A DNA stretch of 64,000 nt from positions 186,001 through 250,000 of the forward strand of contig WYBP01000018.1 in NCBI GenBank assembly GCA_011525845.1, given 5' to 3'. The notes beneath the pieces are model-generated. The model worked only from the letters and a program-made list of their open reading frames with translations, did not search any database and had not been told where the DNA came from. Below are positions 36,063 through 46,798 of this stretch, piece after piece. This stretch comes from Gemmatimonadaceae bacterium (lineage in GTDB: Bacteria; Gemmatimonadota; Gemmatimonadetes; Gemmatimonadales; Gemmatimonadaceae). Both the position numbers and the translations under genes were made by a program. The stretch's first letter is position 1. The number at the start of each line of letters is the position of its first letter.

Positions 36063-36953
36063 ATGGCAACCGAAGTGAAGCGCCGGAAGCGCCGCACGGC
36101 CCCTGCGGGCATCGCCCCCAGCGAGCCGGAGCGTGACATCCTCGACCAGTACCTGTACGAGGTCTCGACCTACCCGCTGCTCAAGGGCAACGAGGAGATC
36201 GAGGTCGCGCGCAAGATCCGCGCGGGCGACGCGGACGCCCTCCAGGAGCTCGTGAAGCGCAACCTGCGCTTCGTGATCTCGGTGGCGAAGAAGTACCAGA
36301 ACCGCGGCCTCCCCCTCATCGACCTGATCGGGGAAGGGAACGTCGGCCTCCTCACCGCCGCGCGGAAGTTCGATCCCGACCAGGGCGTGAAGTTCATCTC
36401 CTACGCCGTCTGGTGGATCCGCCAGGCCATCCTCTCGTCGCTCGCGCGCCAGGGGCGCACGGTGCGCGTGCCGCTCAACCGCACCGCGGACCTCTCGCGC
36501 ATCATCAAGGCGTCCGAGCTCCTGCGGCAGAAGCTGCGGCGCGAGCCCACCCCTGAGGAGCTCTCGCAGCTCACCGGGCTCTCGGTGGACGTCGTGCAGT
36601 CGCTCGCCGCGCTCAACACCGGCGACGTGCGCCTCGACGCCCCGATGGACCCGGACGGCGACCGCTCGCTCATCGAGCGTTTCGTGGCCGACGAGATGCC
36701 CGATCCCGAGGACGAGGCGATGAACCGCTTCCTCAACGACGAGATCGAGCACGCCCTCGGCACGCTCCCGCCGCGCGACGCCAAGGTCCTCCGCCTCTAC
36801 TTCGGGCTCGAGGGCGGGCGCGAGCACACCCTCGAGGAGATCGGCTCCATGCTCGGCGTCACGCGCGAGCGGGTCCGCCAGCTCCGCGACCGCGCGCTCA
36901 AGCGGCTGCGCGAGGGGGATGTGGGGAAGGCGCTGGGGTCGTTCGCGGCATAA
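36063..36953 (+). CDS. RNA polymerase sigma factor, RpoD/SigA type
   Basis: A 296-residue sigma-70 factor. Region 1.2 (DILDQYLYEVSTYPLLKGNE) is present and region 1.1 is absent. Region 2 carries LRFVISVAKKYQNRGLPLID and the -10 recognition helix KFISYAVWWIRQAI. Region 3 (EPTPEELSQLTGLS) and region 4 (HTLEEIGSMLGVTRERVRQL) with the -35 helix-turn-helix are complete. It could be the primary sigma factor in a short form, or a group 2 paralog; sequence alone cannot say. The gene stands alone and ends in repeat copy 3 with a terminator. Confidence 0.93.
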   Translation: MATEVKRRKRRTAPAGIAPSEPERDILDQYLYEVSTYPLLKGNEEIEVARKIRAGDADALQELVKRNLRFVISVAKKYQNRGLPLIDLIGEGNVGLLTAARKFDPDQGVKFISYAVWWIRQAILSSLARQGRTVRVPLNRTADLSRIIKASELLRQKLRREPTPEELSQLTGLSVDVVQSLAALNTGDVRLDAPMDPDGDRSLIERFVADEMPDPEDEAMNRFLNDEIEHALGTLPPRDAKVLRLYFGLEGGREHTLEEIGSMLGVTRERVRQLRDRALKRLREGDVGKALGSFAA

Positions 36954-37101
36954 CGGCAGATGTGAGATGGGAGATGTGAGGGGGCGGCCCGTGCGGGCCG
37001 CCCTTTCCGTTTCCGACGATTCCGTGCGCTGCGACGGTGCGGGCACGGCGAACCTCGGCCATATTCTCCCACAGCTCCCCTCTCCCACCTCCCCTCTGCC
37101 G
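36954..37101. repeat. Palindromic intergenic element, copy 3
   Basis: The most complete copy. The left arm starts at the base after the sigma-factor stop and reads CGGCAGATGTGAGATGGGAG. A GC hairpin follows. The right arm (37068-37101), in reverse, ends CTCCCACCTCCCCTCTGCCG just before mlaF. The arms can pair over about 28 bases with a few mismatches. Confidence 0.8.
36982..37006 (+). terminator. Hairpin terminator within repeat copy 3
   Basis: GGGCGGCCC (36982-36990) pairs perfectly with GGGCCGCCC (36995-37003) round a GTGC loop; TTTCCGTTTCC follows. It should end the sigma-factor transcript. Confidence 0.75.
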
Positions 37102-37105
37102 TTCA

Positions 37106-37864
37106 ATGATTCGGTTCGACAACCTCCACAAGGCCTTCGGCACCAACGAGGTCCTGCGCGGCTTCTCCCTCGACGTCCACGAGGGGGAGACGATGGTCGT
37201 CATCGGCTACTCCGGGTCCGGGAAGAGCGTCGCCATCAAGCACATCGTCGGGCTCCTCGAGCCCGACGCCGGCTCGGTCCACGTCGACGGGCTCGACGTC
37301 GCCACCCTCACGCGGCAGGAGCTCTACGCGCTGCGCGCGAAGATCGGCTACGTCTTCCAGTTCGCCGCGCTCTTCGACTCGGTCACCATCGCGGACAACG
37401 TCGCGATGGGGCTCCGCAAGCAGGGGCTGCTCACCGAGCCCGAGATCGCCGAGCGGGTGCACGAGGCGCTCAACCTCGTCGACCTCGAGGACGACGTGGG
37501 GACGAAGCTCCCCGCGGAGCTCTCGGGCGGGATGCGCAAGCGCGTCGGGATCGCCCGCGCCATCGCGCTCCGGCCGAAGTACCTGCTCTACGACGAGCCC
37601 ACCACCGGGCTCGACCCGGTCACGAGCGCCATCATCGACGCCCTCATGCTCCGCATGCAGAAGCAGCTCGGCGTCACGGGCATCGTCATCACGCACGACA
37701 TGCGGAGCGCCTACACGGTCGGCACGCGCATCGCGATGCTCTATGAGGGTCGCGTCCAGCAGGTCGGCACGGTGGACGAGATCAAGCACTCCACGGATCC
37801 CCTCGTGCGGCAGTTCGTCGAGGGGCGGGCGGAGCTGGAGCCCGTCGGCGGCGCGGGCCGGTGA
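37106..37864 (+). CDS. ABC transporter ATPase, MlaF-type
   Basis: A 252-residue ABC ATPase. Walker A is GYSGSGKS, the Q-loop YVFQFAALFDS, the signature LSGGMRKR and Walker B YLLYDEPTTGLDP, with the switch His in VITHDM. FQFAALFDSVTIADNVAMGL and GGMRKRVGIARA are typical of MlaF/Ttg2A, which energises phospholipid transport between the membranes. No MlaE permease or MlaD substrate-binding gene is adjacent, so they are encoded elsewhere. The start ATG 37106 follows the right arm of repeat copy 3. No clear Shine-Dalgarno is visible. The stop overlaps the Nudix gene (GTGA). Confidence 0.9.
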   Translation: MIRFDNLHKAFGTNEVLRGFSLDVHEGETMVVIGYSGSGKSVAIKHIVGLLEPDAGSVHVDGLDVATLTRQELYALRAKIGYVFQFAALFDSVTIADNVAMGLRKQGLLTEPEIAERVHEALNLVDLEDDVGTKLPAELSGGMRKRVGIARAIALRPKYLLYDEPTTGLDPVTSAIIDALMLRMQKQLGVTGIVITHDMRSAYTVGTRIAMLYEGRVQQVGTVDEIKHSTDPLVRQFVEGRAELEPVGGAGR

Positions 37865-38325
37865 CCCCCCGGCGCGCGGCGCGCGAGGAGGTGTCCGCGG
37901 GCGGCATCGTCTTCCGCCGCGACGGGGAGCGCACGCTCTTCCTCCTCATCCGCGACTCGTACCGCAACTGGGGGTTCCCGAAGGGACACCTCGAGGAGGG
38001 GGAGGCCCCTGCCGCCGCGGCGCTGCGCGAGGTGGGGGAGGAGACCGGGCTCGCCGCGCTCGAACTGCGGGGCGCGATCGAGACCATCGACTGGGAGTTC
38101 CGCTTCCGTGGCCGCCGCATCCACAAGGTCTGCCACTTCTTCCTCATCGAGACGCCGGAGCGGCGCACGGCGCCGCTCCGCGCCGAGGGGATCACCGCCT
38201 GCCGGTGGGCCTCCTTCGAGCAGGCGGAGGCGATGATCGCGTACGAGAACGCGCGCGGGCTGCTCCGGCAGGCGCGCGCCCTCCTGCACGGGGATCGCTC
38301 CCCCGTGCGGCGGCCGGTGCACTGA
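37861..38325 (+). CDS. Nudix hydrolase (Ap4A-hydrolase-like)
   Basis: A 154-residue Nudix protein. The Nudix box runs from GHLEEGE through LREVGEETGL and fits G-x5-E-x7-REUxEExGU fully. The preceding NWGFPKGHLEEGE and the N-terminal SAGGIVFRR are typical of the bis(5'-nucleosyl)-tetraphosphatase branch, which cleaves Ap4A-like nucleotides; other substrates are possible. GTG 37861 overlaps the mlaF stop by four bases, so the genes are coupled. Confidence 0.88.
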   Translation: MTPRRAAREEVSAGGIVFRRDGERTLFLLIRDSYRNWGFPKGHLEEGEAPAAAALREVGEETGLAALELRGAIETIDWEFRFRGRRIHKVCHFFLIETPERRTAPLRAEGITACRWASFEQAEAMIAYENARGLLRQARALLHGDRSPVRRPVH

Positions 38326-38328
38326 CCG

Positions 38329-39150
38329 GTGCCCGAGACCGCGCTCGGACCGCTCCCGCCGCCGTCGATCGCGGCGTTCACCGCCCGCGAACGCGCGCGG
38401 GAGGTCCTGAAGCGCGGGTTCCCGCGCCGACGCGGCCGGCTCGGCCTCGTGCGGTCGCGCACCGAGCTCCTCGCCGCCCTGCGCTCCGACCTCGTCGATG
38501 CGGTGGTGGTCGACCTCGCGCAGCCGTCAGAGGAACACTGGGAGGTTGCCGCCCTGGCCCGAGACTTCCCGAGCATCCCCTTCTTCGCCCTCGCGCCGCT
38601 CCGCCCCGCCGAGGTGCCGCACGCCGCGCGGGCCTGCACCGAGTTCGAGTTCGCCGATGTGCTCGCGGAGGGCGTGGATGACGCGATGCAGCGTGACCTG
38701 GTGCTCCCGCACACCTTCACCGTGCGCTTCGCCGCCACCCTGCAGGACGCGGACGAGGCGCTCGGGCTGCGCGAGGACCTCCAGCGCCAGGTCTGGCGCC
38801 TGATCGTCGCGCATGGCGGGCGCACCGTGCGGACGGAGACGCTCGCCGCGGCCGCGGGGCTCACCCGCGAGCACCTGAGCCGGCGCTTCTCCGCGAACGG
38901 CGCGCCCAATCTCAAGCGGGTGATCGACCTGGCGCGCCTCCTCGCCGCCTCGGACCTCGCGAAGAACCCCGGGTTCGACCTTCCGGACATCGCCCGGGTG
39001 CTGGGGTTCGCCTCGGCGACCCACCTCTCCGGCAGCTGCCAGCGGGTGATCGGGGTGCGGTCCACCTCGCTGGCCCGTCTTAGGCCGGGGGACCTGATCG
39101 ACCGGTTCCTGCGCCAGGGGCGCGGCCGGTCCCGGAGCGGGGCGAAGTAG
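38329..39150 (+). CDS. AraC-like helix-turn-helix regulator
   Basis: A 273-residue protein whose C-terminal third is an AraC-type double helix-turn-helix (ETLAAAAGLTREHLSRRFSA; ARLLAASDLAKNPGF; DIARVLGFASATHLSGSCQR). The N-terminal half has alternating strands and helices (AVVVDLAQPSEEHWE, FPSIPFFALAPLR) like a receiver fold without the phosphorylation site, so it may be a degenerate sensor. The start is GTG 38329, three bases after the Nudix stop, in the mlaF operon. The next gene is atpA, separated by a promoter region. The target is unknown. Confidence 0.75.
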   Translation: MPETALGPLPPPSIAAFTARERAREVLKRGFPRRRGRLGLVRSRTELLAALRSDLVDAVVVDLAQPSEEHWEVAALARDFPSIPFFALAPLRPAEVPHAARACTEFEFADVLAEGVDDAMQRDLVLPHTFTVRFAATLQDADEALGLREDLQRQVWRLIVAHGGRTVRTETLAAAAGLTREHLSRRFSANGAPNLKRVIDLARLLAASDLAKNPGFDLPDIARVLGFASATHLSGSCQRVIGVRSTSLARLRPGDLIDRFLRQGRGRSRSGAK

Positions 39151-39166
39151 CCCGGGTCCCGGGGTG

Positions 39167-39202
39167 TTGCAGGAGTCCCGGACTTGTGATATTTTTCACA
39201 AG
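39167..39202 (+). promoter_or_regulatory. atpA promoter overlapped by a CRP-like palindrome
   Basis: TTGCAG (39167-39172), a 17-base spacer and TATTTT (39190-39195) make a candidate promoter. Overlying the -10 is the perfect inverted repeat CTTGTGA-TATTTT-TCACAAG (39183-39202), which contains TGTGA-N6-TCACA, the exact CRP/FNR-family consensus. A regulator bound there would block RNA polymerase. Confidence 0.6.
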
Positions 39203-39315
39203 CTCTACCGGAAGCGCGTCCGGATCGAGACCGACCATCGTCCGTCCCTCGCGCGCCGACCGCCACATCGCTTCGCGCCAGACCGTCGACACACCCACGC
39301 TCTCCCCCAAGACAC

Positions 39316-43185
<3,870 letters not shown>

Positions 43186-43186
<1 letters not shown>

Positions 43187-43446
43187 TGGCGGCCGGCACC
43201 GGAGCCCTCAAGGTCTCGGTGATCTCCCCCGAGGCGACGCTCTTCGAGGGGCAGGCGCCCTCGGTGACGGCGCCCGCGTTCGACGGCGAGGTGGGGATCC
43301 TCCCCTCGCACGCGCCGATGGTGACCACGCTCGGCAAGGGCGTGCTGCGGATCGGCGACGGCGCGACGTTCACGGTGGAGGGCGGGTTCCTCCAGGTGGT
43401 GGACGACGTCGTACGGGTGGTCACGGAGCACGCCGCGAAGGCCTGA
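43186..43446 (+). CDS. atpC: ATP synthase F1 subunit epsilon, short form
   Basis: An 86-residue epsilon subunit that keeps only the N-terminal beta-sandwich (LKVSVISPEATLFEGQ, GEVGILPSHAPMVTTLGKG, TVEGGFLQVVDD). The C-terminal helical hairpin of the usual 130-140-residue protein, which inhibits ATP hydrolysis, is missing. The stop at 43446 is followed by a terminator-like hairpin, so the gene is complete rather than broken. The start overlaps the atpD stop. Confidence 0.93.
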
Positions 43447-43510
43447 CCGGCACCCTCTCTCGGATCCCCGCCGGAACCGAAACCGGGGGGCCAGTGTAGT
43501 CGTCTTGGTG

Positions 43511-43541
43511 ATGGGCGCCGCGCCCTCAGTGCGGCGCCCAT
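43511..43541 (+). terminator. Hairpin terminator of the atp operon
   Basis: ATGGGCGCCGC (43511-43521) pairs perfectly over 11 bp with GCGGCGCCCAT (43531-43541); CCGATTTCACC follows. The T-run is short. Confidence 0.65.
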
Positions 43542-43581
43542 CCGATTTCACCACCACAACGTCACTCCAACCAATTCCACG

Positions 43582-44214
43582 ATGATGCGTCGTGTCCTCG
43601 GGCTCAGCGCCCTCGCCCTCGCCTTCGCCGCCCCGCTCGGGGCGCAGGTCTGGAACTATCCCGCCCTGCAGACCTCCCGTGTCTCCGAGCGCGAGTACAA
43701 CTTCGCCCTCACCGACGGCAACGGGACCGGCACCGCCCTGGTCTTCCAGTGGCGCGAGGGGCTCGGGAACCCGAGGCTCCAGTTCACCATGGACGCGGGT
43801 TTCGCGGACCCCGACGCCGCCGGCGCGGACACCCGCCTCATGATCGGCGGCGGCCTCGGCTACCAGGCCACGAGCGCCACGGCCGACATGCCCTTCGACA
43901 TCGTGATCGCCGGCGGGATCGGCGCGACCTTCGGGGACGACGTCACCACCATCCGCATCCCGATCGGCGCCTCCATCGGCCACCGCTTCGCGCTCGAGGG
44001 GAAGTACGCGATCTCGCCCTTCGTGCACCCGCGGCTGAGCTGGAACCGGGTGTCGTTCAACGGCTTCTCGGACAGCGACACCGGCCTCGACGTGGACATC
44101 GGTGCGAACTTCGAGCTGAGCGAGCAGATGGCGATCCGCCTCGCCGCCGCGCTCGGTGACTCGGACGCGATCGGCCTCTCGTTCGCCTGGACGCCGCGCG
44201 GGCTGCGGAAGTAG
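43582..44214 (+). CDS. Small outer-membrane beta-barrel protein
   Basis: A 210-residue protein with signal peptide (RVLGLSALALAFAAPLGAQ) and alternating amphipathic strands (LVFQWREG, RLQFTMDAGF, RLMIGGGLGYQA, IRIPIGASIGHRFAL, GLDVDIGANFEL, MAIRLAAALG). It would form an eight- to ten-strand barrel in the outer membrane, like OmpA/OmpW-size proteins. The function is unknown. The chain ends GLSFAWTPRGLRK, without the usual terminal aromatic. The stop is followed five bases later by repeat copy 4. Confidence 0.7.
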   Translation: MMRRVLGLSALALAFAAPLGAQVWNYPALQTSRVSEREYNFALTDGNGTGTALVFQWREGLGNPRLQFTMDAGFADPDAAGADTRLMIGGGLGYQATSATADMPFDIVIAGGIGATFGDDVTTIRIPIGASIGHRFALEGKYAISPFVHPRLSWNRVSFNGFSDSDTGLDVDIGANFELSEQMAIRLAAALGDSDAIGLSFAWTPRGLRK

Positions 44215-44219
44215 CTGAA

Positions 44220-44318
44220 CGGCAGAGGGGAGTTGGGAGATGTGAGGAGGCCGCCCGGCACGGGCGGCCTTCTTTCATTATGGAGCGGTTCCCCACATCT
44301 CCCATCTCACATCTGCCG
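44220..44318. repeat. Palindromic intergenic element, copy 4
   Basis: The left arm (44220-44247) reads CGGCAGAGGGGAGTTGGGAG. The right arm (44291-44318), in reverse, is CGGCAGATGTGAGATGGGAG and onward, identical in this part to copy 3. The terminator at 44248-44274 lies between them. The waaA stop codon lies inside the right arm. Confidence 0.8.
44248..44274 (+). terminator. Hairpin terminator within repeat copy 4
   Basis: AGGCCGCCCG (44248-44257) pairs perfectly with CGGGCGGCCT (44261-44270) round GCA; TCTTTC follows. It should end the barrel-protein transcript. Confidence 0.8.
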
Positions 44319-45596
44319 TAGCACCATCCGCTCTATGAGAGCTGCGGAGCGCTCCGAAGCCCCCAACCCTCCCTCCACCAGCGCACGCGCCGCCGCCCCC
44401 GCCCGCCCCCGCGAGTCGGCCTCGGTGAGCGCGATCCTGACCGCCCGAGCGAGCTCCGCCTCGTTCCCAGCCGCGAACCCTCCCGCGCACTCGACCAGCA
44501 GCCCCGCATCCCGGCTGTTCGCGTGGCGCGGCCCGAAGACCACCGGCACCCCGAACGCCGCCGGCTCCAGCACCGAATGCAGCCCCGCGGTGTGGAACCC
44601 GCCGCCGACGTACGCCGCGTCGGCAAGCGCGTACAGGTCGCCCAGCACCCCGACCCGCTCGACGAGCACCACGTCATCGGTGGGTGCGGCCTCGTCGAGC
44701 GTCGCGAGCCGCAGTCCTTCTCCCGCCGCCCACTTCCTTATGGGCGCGAGGTGGTCGGGCGTCGGTTCGTGCGGCGCGATGATGAGCCGCGCCTCCGGCA
44801 CCTCGCCTCGCACCGCGCGCCACGCGCGCAGGAGGCGCGCCTCGTCGGCGGGCCAGGTGGAGCCGGCCACGAGCGTCGGCCGGGCGCTGGCGAGGTGGCG
44901 GAGCAGGGGCCCCTCGCGGTCGACCGCCCCGGCGCGGGCGAAGACCTGGTCGTACCGCGTGTCCCCCGTGACCGAGACTCGCCCGGCCGGGACGCCGAGT
45001 GCGGCGAGGCGCTCGGCGTCCGCGGCGTCGATCGCGCCGACGGCCGAGAGCGCCGCGTAGGCGTCGCCGAGCAGCGCGCGGGCGAGCACGCCGCGGCGCC
45101 CCGATCCTGCGGCGAGCGTCGCCGCAACCATCCCGAGCGGCACCCCGCGCCGGTGCGCGCGCTCGGCGAGCGTCGGCCAGAGGTCCAGCTTCGCGAAGAC
45201 CACCGCGCGCGGCCGCAGCGCGTCGAGCATGCGTTCGGCGGCGGCAGCGGTGTCGAAAGGCAGGTAGCCGGTGACGTCCGCCCCCACGGTCGTCACGAAC
45301 CGTTCCGCGCTCGGCGAGAAGAAGGTGTAGGCCACCTGCCAGTCGGGGTGTCGTGCGCGAAGTGCGGCAAGCACCGGGCGCGCCTGCAGTCCCTCGCCGA
45401 CGGAGGGTGCGTGCATCCAGAGCAGCGGGCGCGCGGGGTCCCGCTCGGTCGCGCCCCAGCGCTCGAACTGCTCCAGCGCGCCGCGCCGCGCGCGCAGGGT
45501 GCGCACCAGCTTGCCCGTCCCCGGGAGGGGGAGCCGCGCCGCGAGGTTCGCCGTGGCGCCGAGCGCGGCGTAGGGGAGCCTCAGGAGCGGCTGCAC
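44307..45596 (-). CDS. waaA: 3-deoxy-D-manno-octulosonic acid (Kdo) transferase
   Basis: A 429-residue GT30 glycosyltransferase that adds Kdo to lipid A at the inner membrane, showing that the cell makes LPS. Motifs: the N-terminal region LWMHAPSVGEGLQARPVL with the catalytic Glu, then YTFFSPSAER, AVVFAKLDLWPTLAERA (usual form K-x-E-x-WP; here KLDLWP), VAGSTWPADEARLL, APHEPTPDHL and YVGGGFHTAGLHSVLEPAAFG. The start is GTG 45596. The last codons and the stop lie inside the right arm of repeat copy 4. Downstream of the DsbA-like gene on the same strand. Confidence 0.93.
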   Translation of the reverse strand: MQPLLRLPYAALGATANLAARLPLPGTGKLVRTLRARRGALEQFERWGATERDPARPLLWMHAPSVGEGLQARPVLAALRARHPDWQVAYTFFSPSAERFVTTVGADVTGYLPFDTAAAAERMLDALRPRAVVFAKLDLWPTLAERAHRRGVPLGMVAATLAAGSGRRGVLARALLGDAYAALSAVGAIDAADAERLAALGVPAGRVSVTGDTRYDQVFARAGAVDREGPLLRHLASARPTLVAGSTWPADEARLLRAWRAVRGEVPEARLIIAPHEPTPDHLAPIRKWAAGEGLRLATLDEAAPTDDVVLVERVGVLGDLYALADAAYVGGGFHTAGLHSVLEPAAFGVPVVFGPRHANSRDAGLLVECAGGFAAGNEAELARAVRIALTEADSRGRAGAAARALVEGGLGASERSAALIERMVLRQM

Positions 45597-45642
45597 GGCG
45601 GCGCGACCATCGGTGAGACCGCCGTCGGATGCACCGGGACGC

Positions 45643-46407
45643 TCAGCGCGGCGCGGCCGGGAGTGCGGCCAGCTCCCGGTCGAGTGCGTCCTTGAACGCG
45701 GCGAAGGGCTGCGCTCCCACGATCACGCGCGACCCGGCGAAGAAGGTGGGCGTGGAGCCGATCCCCCGCTGGAGGGAGCGCTCGAGATCCGCCTGGATCA
45801 GGGGCCGGAGGGCTCCGTCGGCGACGCAGGCGCGGAGTCGCTGGTGGTCGAGCGGGAGCGTGCGCGCGAGCGAGTCGAAGTAGGCGGGCGCGTCCCCGCG
45901 GTCCTTCCACCGCTCCTGCGTGGCGAAGAGCGCGTCGGCCACGGGCCAGAACTTCCCCTGCTCGGCCGCGCACATCGCGACGTCGTGCGCGGGGCGCGCG
46001 TTGCGGTGGGAGGAGATCGGGTAGTTCATGTAGGCGACGCGCACCTTCCCGGTGTTCACGTATTCGCGGTCGATGCGATCGGCGGTCTCCTCGTGCCAGC
46101 GCTTGCAGAAGGGGCACTGGAAGTCGGAGATGACGATCAGCCAGACCTTGGCCGACTCCGCGCCCTTGATCCGGCCGAGGTCGGCGCGGGCGATCAGGGC
46201 CGTGCGGGCGGTGTCCTGAGGGGCGATGTCCTGAGCGGAGGGGTCCGCCGGTGCCGGCGCAGCGTCGGCGCGAGCGGCCGTTGCGTCGGCTTCCCGCGGC
46301 TCGCAGCCCCCGGCGGAGAGCGCACCTCCGAGGAGGAGGAGGAGCGCGGAAGCGCGGAGTGCGGAAGCGCGGAGTGCGGAGCGGCGGGTCGCGGGGAAGC
46401 TCGTCAT
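45643..46407 (-). CDS. DsbA-like thioredoxin-fold lipoprotein
   Basis: A 254-residue thiol oxidoreductase. The hydrophobic leader ends in LSAGGC, a lipobox, so it should be anchored in a membrane. After a Pro/Ala-rich linker the DsbA-type domain has the active site DFQCPFCKRWHEE and the cis-Pro segment GSTPTFFAGSRVIVGA. The extra Cys pair in VAMCAAEQGKFW and LRACVADG is typical of the BdbD/DsbA-like group. It likely forms or isomerises disulfides in exported proteins. Two copies of a 15-bp repeat at 46346-46375 code for the RASAL units in the leader. Start ATG 46407. Confidence 0.85.
   Translation of the reverse strand: MTSFPATRRSALRASALRASALLLLLGGALSAGGCEPREADATAARADAAPAPADPSAQDIAPQDTARTALIARADLGRIKGAESAKVWLIVISDFQCPFCKRWHEETADRIDREYVNTGKVRVAYMNYPISSHRNARPAHDVAMCAAEQGKFWPVADALFATQERWKDRGDAPAYFDSLARTLPLDHQRLRACVADGALRPLIQADLERSLQRGIGSTPTFFAGSRVIVGAQPFAAFKDALDRELAALPAAPR
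46346..46375. repeat. 15-bp direct repeat within the DsbA-like leader
   Basis: GCGGAAGCGCGGAGT occurs twice in tandem, with a partial third copy. It lengthens the signal peptide by in-frame RASAL units and is prone to slippage. Confidence 0.8.
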
Positions 46408-46798
46408 GTGGGGCGGGGAAGGGGCGGGTCCGGCGGGTGGGGGCTCGTCGCGCGCTCCGTGACCGGAGGTCTGCGGCATCGTCCTGAAACAAACACATTC
46501 TGCGCCTCAATGGATGTGGCGGAGGCGGGGGGGGGGCGAAAGTCAGTCTTGCGCCCGCGAACCGGGCAACGGTAGAATGGTGCGCGCGGGATTGTGACGC
46601 GGGTTACCGATCCGAAGGTAATGGAGGTCGTGCCAGGAGGGTCGCGCCGATGTGCGCTCTCTCCGGGTCGTGCTTTTTTTATTGCGAAGGTCGTTCGCCG
46701 ATGTCCGATGCGGCGAGCCAGCGGGAACGCAGGGCAGTCAGCAGTCAATCGCGATGGCGTGTTGCGGTGCCACCCCCTTTCCTCACCAAGGGAGACGT
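46408..46798. other. 391-bp spacer and leader of the susC operon
   Basis: No convincing gene. It holds the promoters of both divergent operons. The part after 46586 would be a 210-base untranslated leader with a TTACC/GGTAA pairing near 46604-46621, a T-run (TTTTTTTATTG near 46674) and AAGGGAG before susC. No known riboswitch is recognised. Confidence 0.4.
46549..46578 (+). promoter_or_regulatory. Candidate promoter of the susC operon
   Basis: TTGCGC (46549-46554), an 18-base spacer and TAGAAT (46573-46578). The -10 is a good match; the -35 is moderate. It predicts a 5' leader of about 210 bases. Confidence 0.45.
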
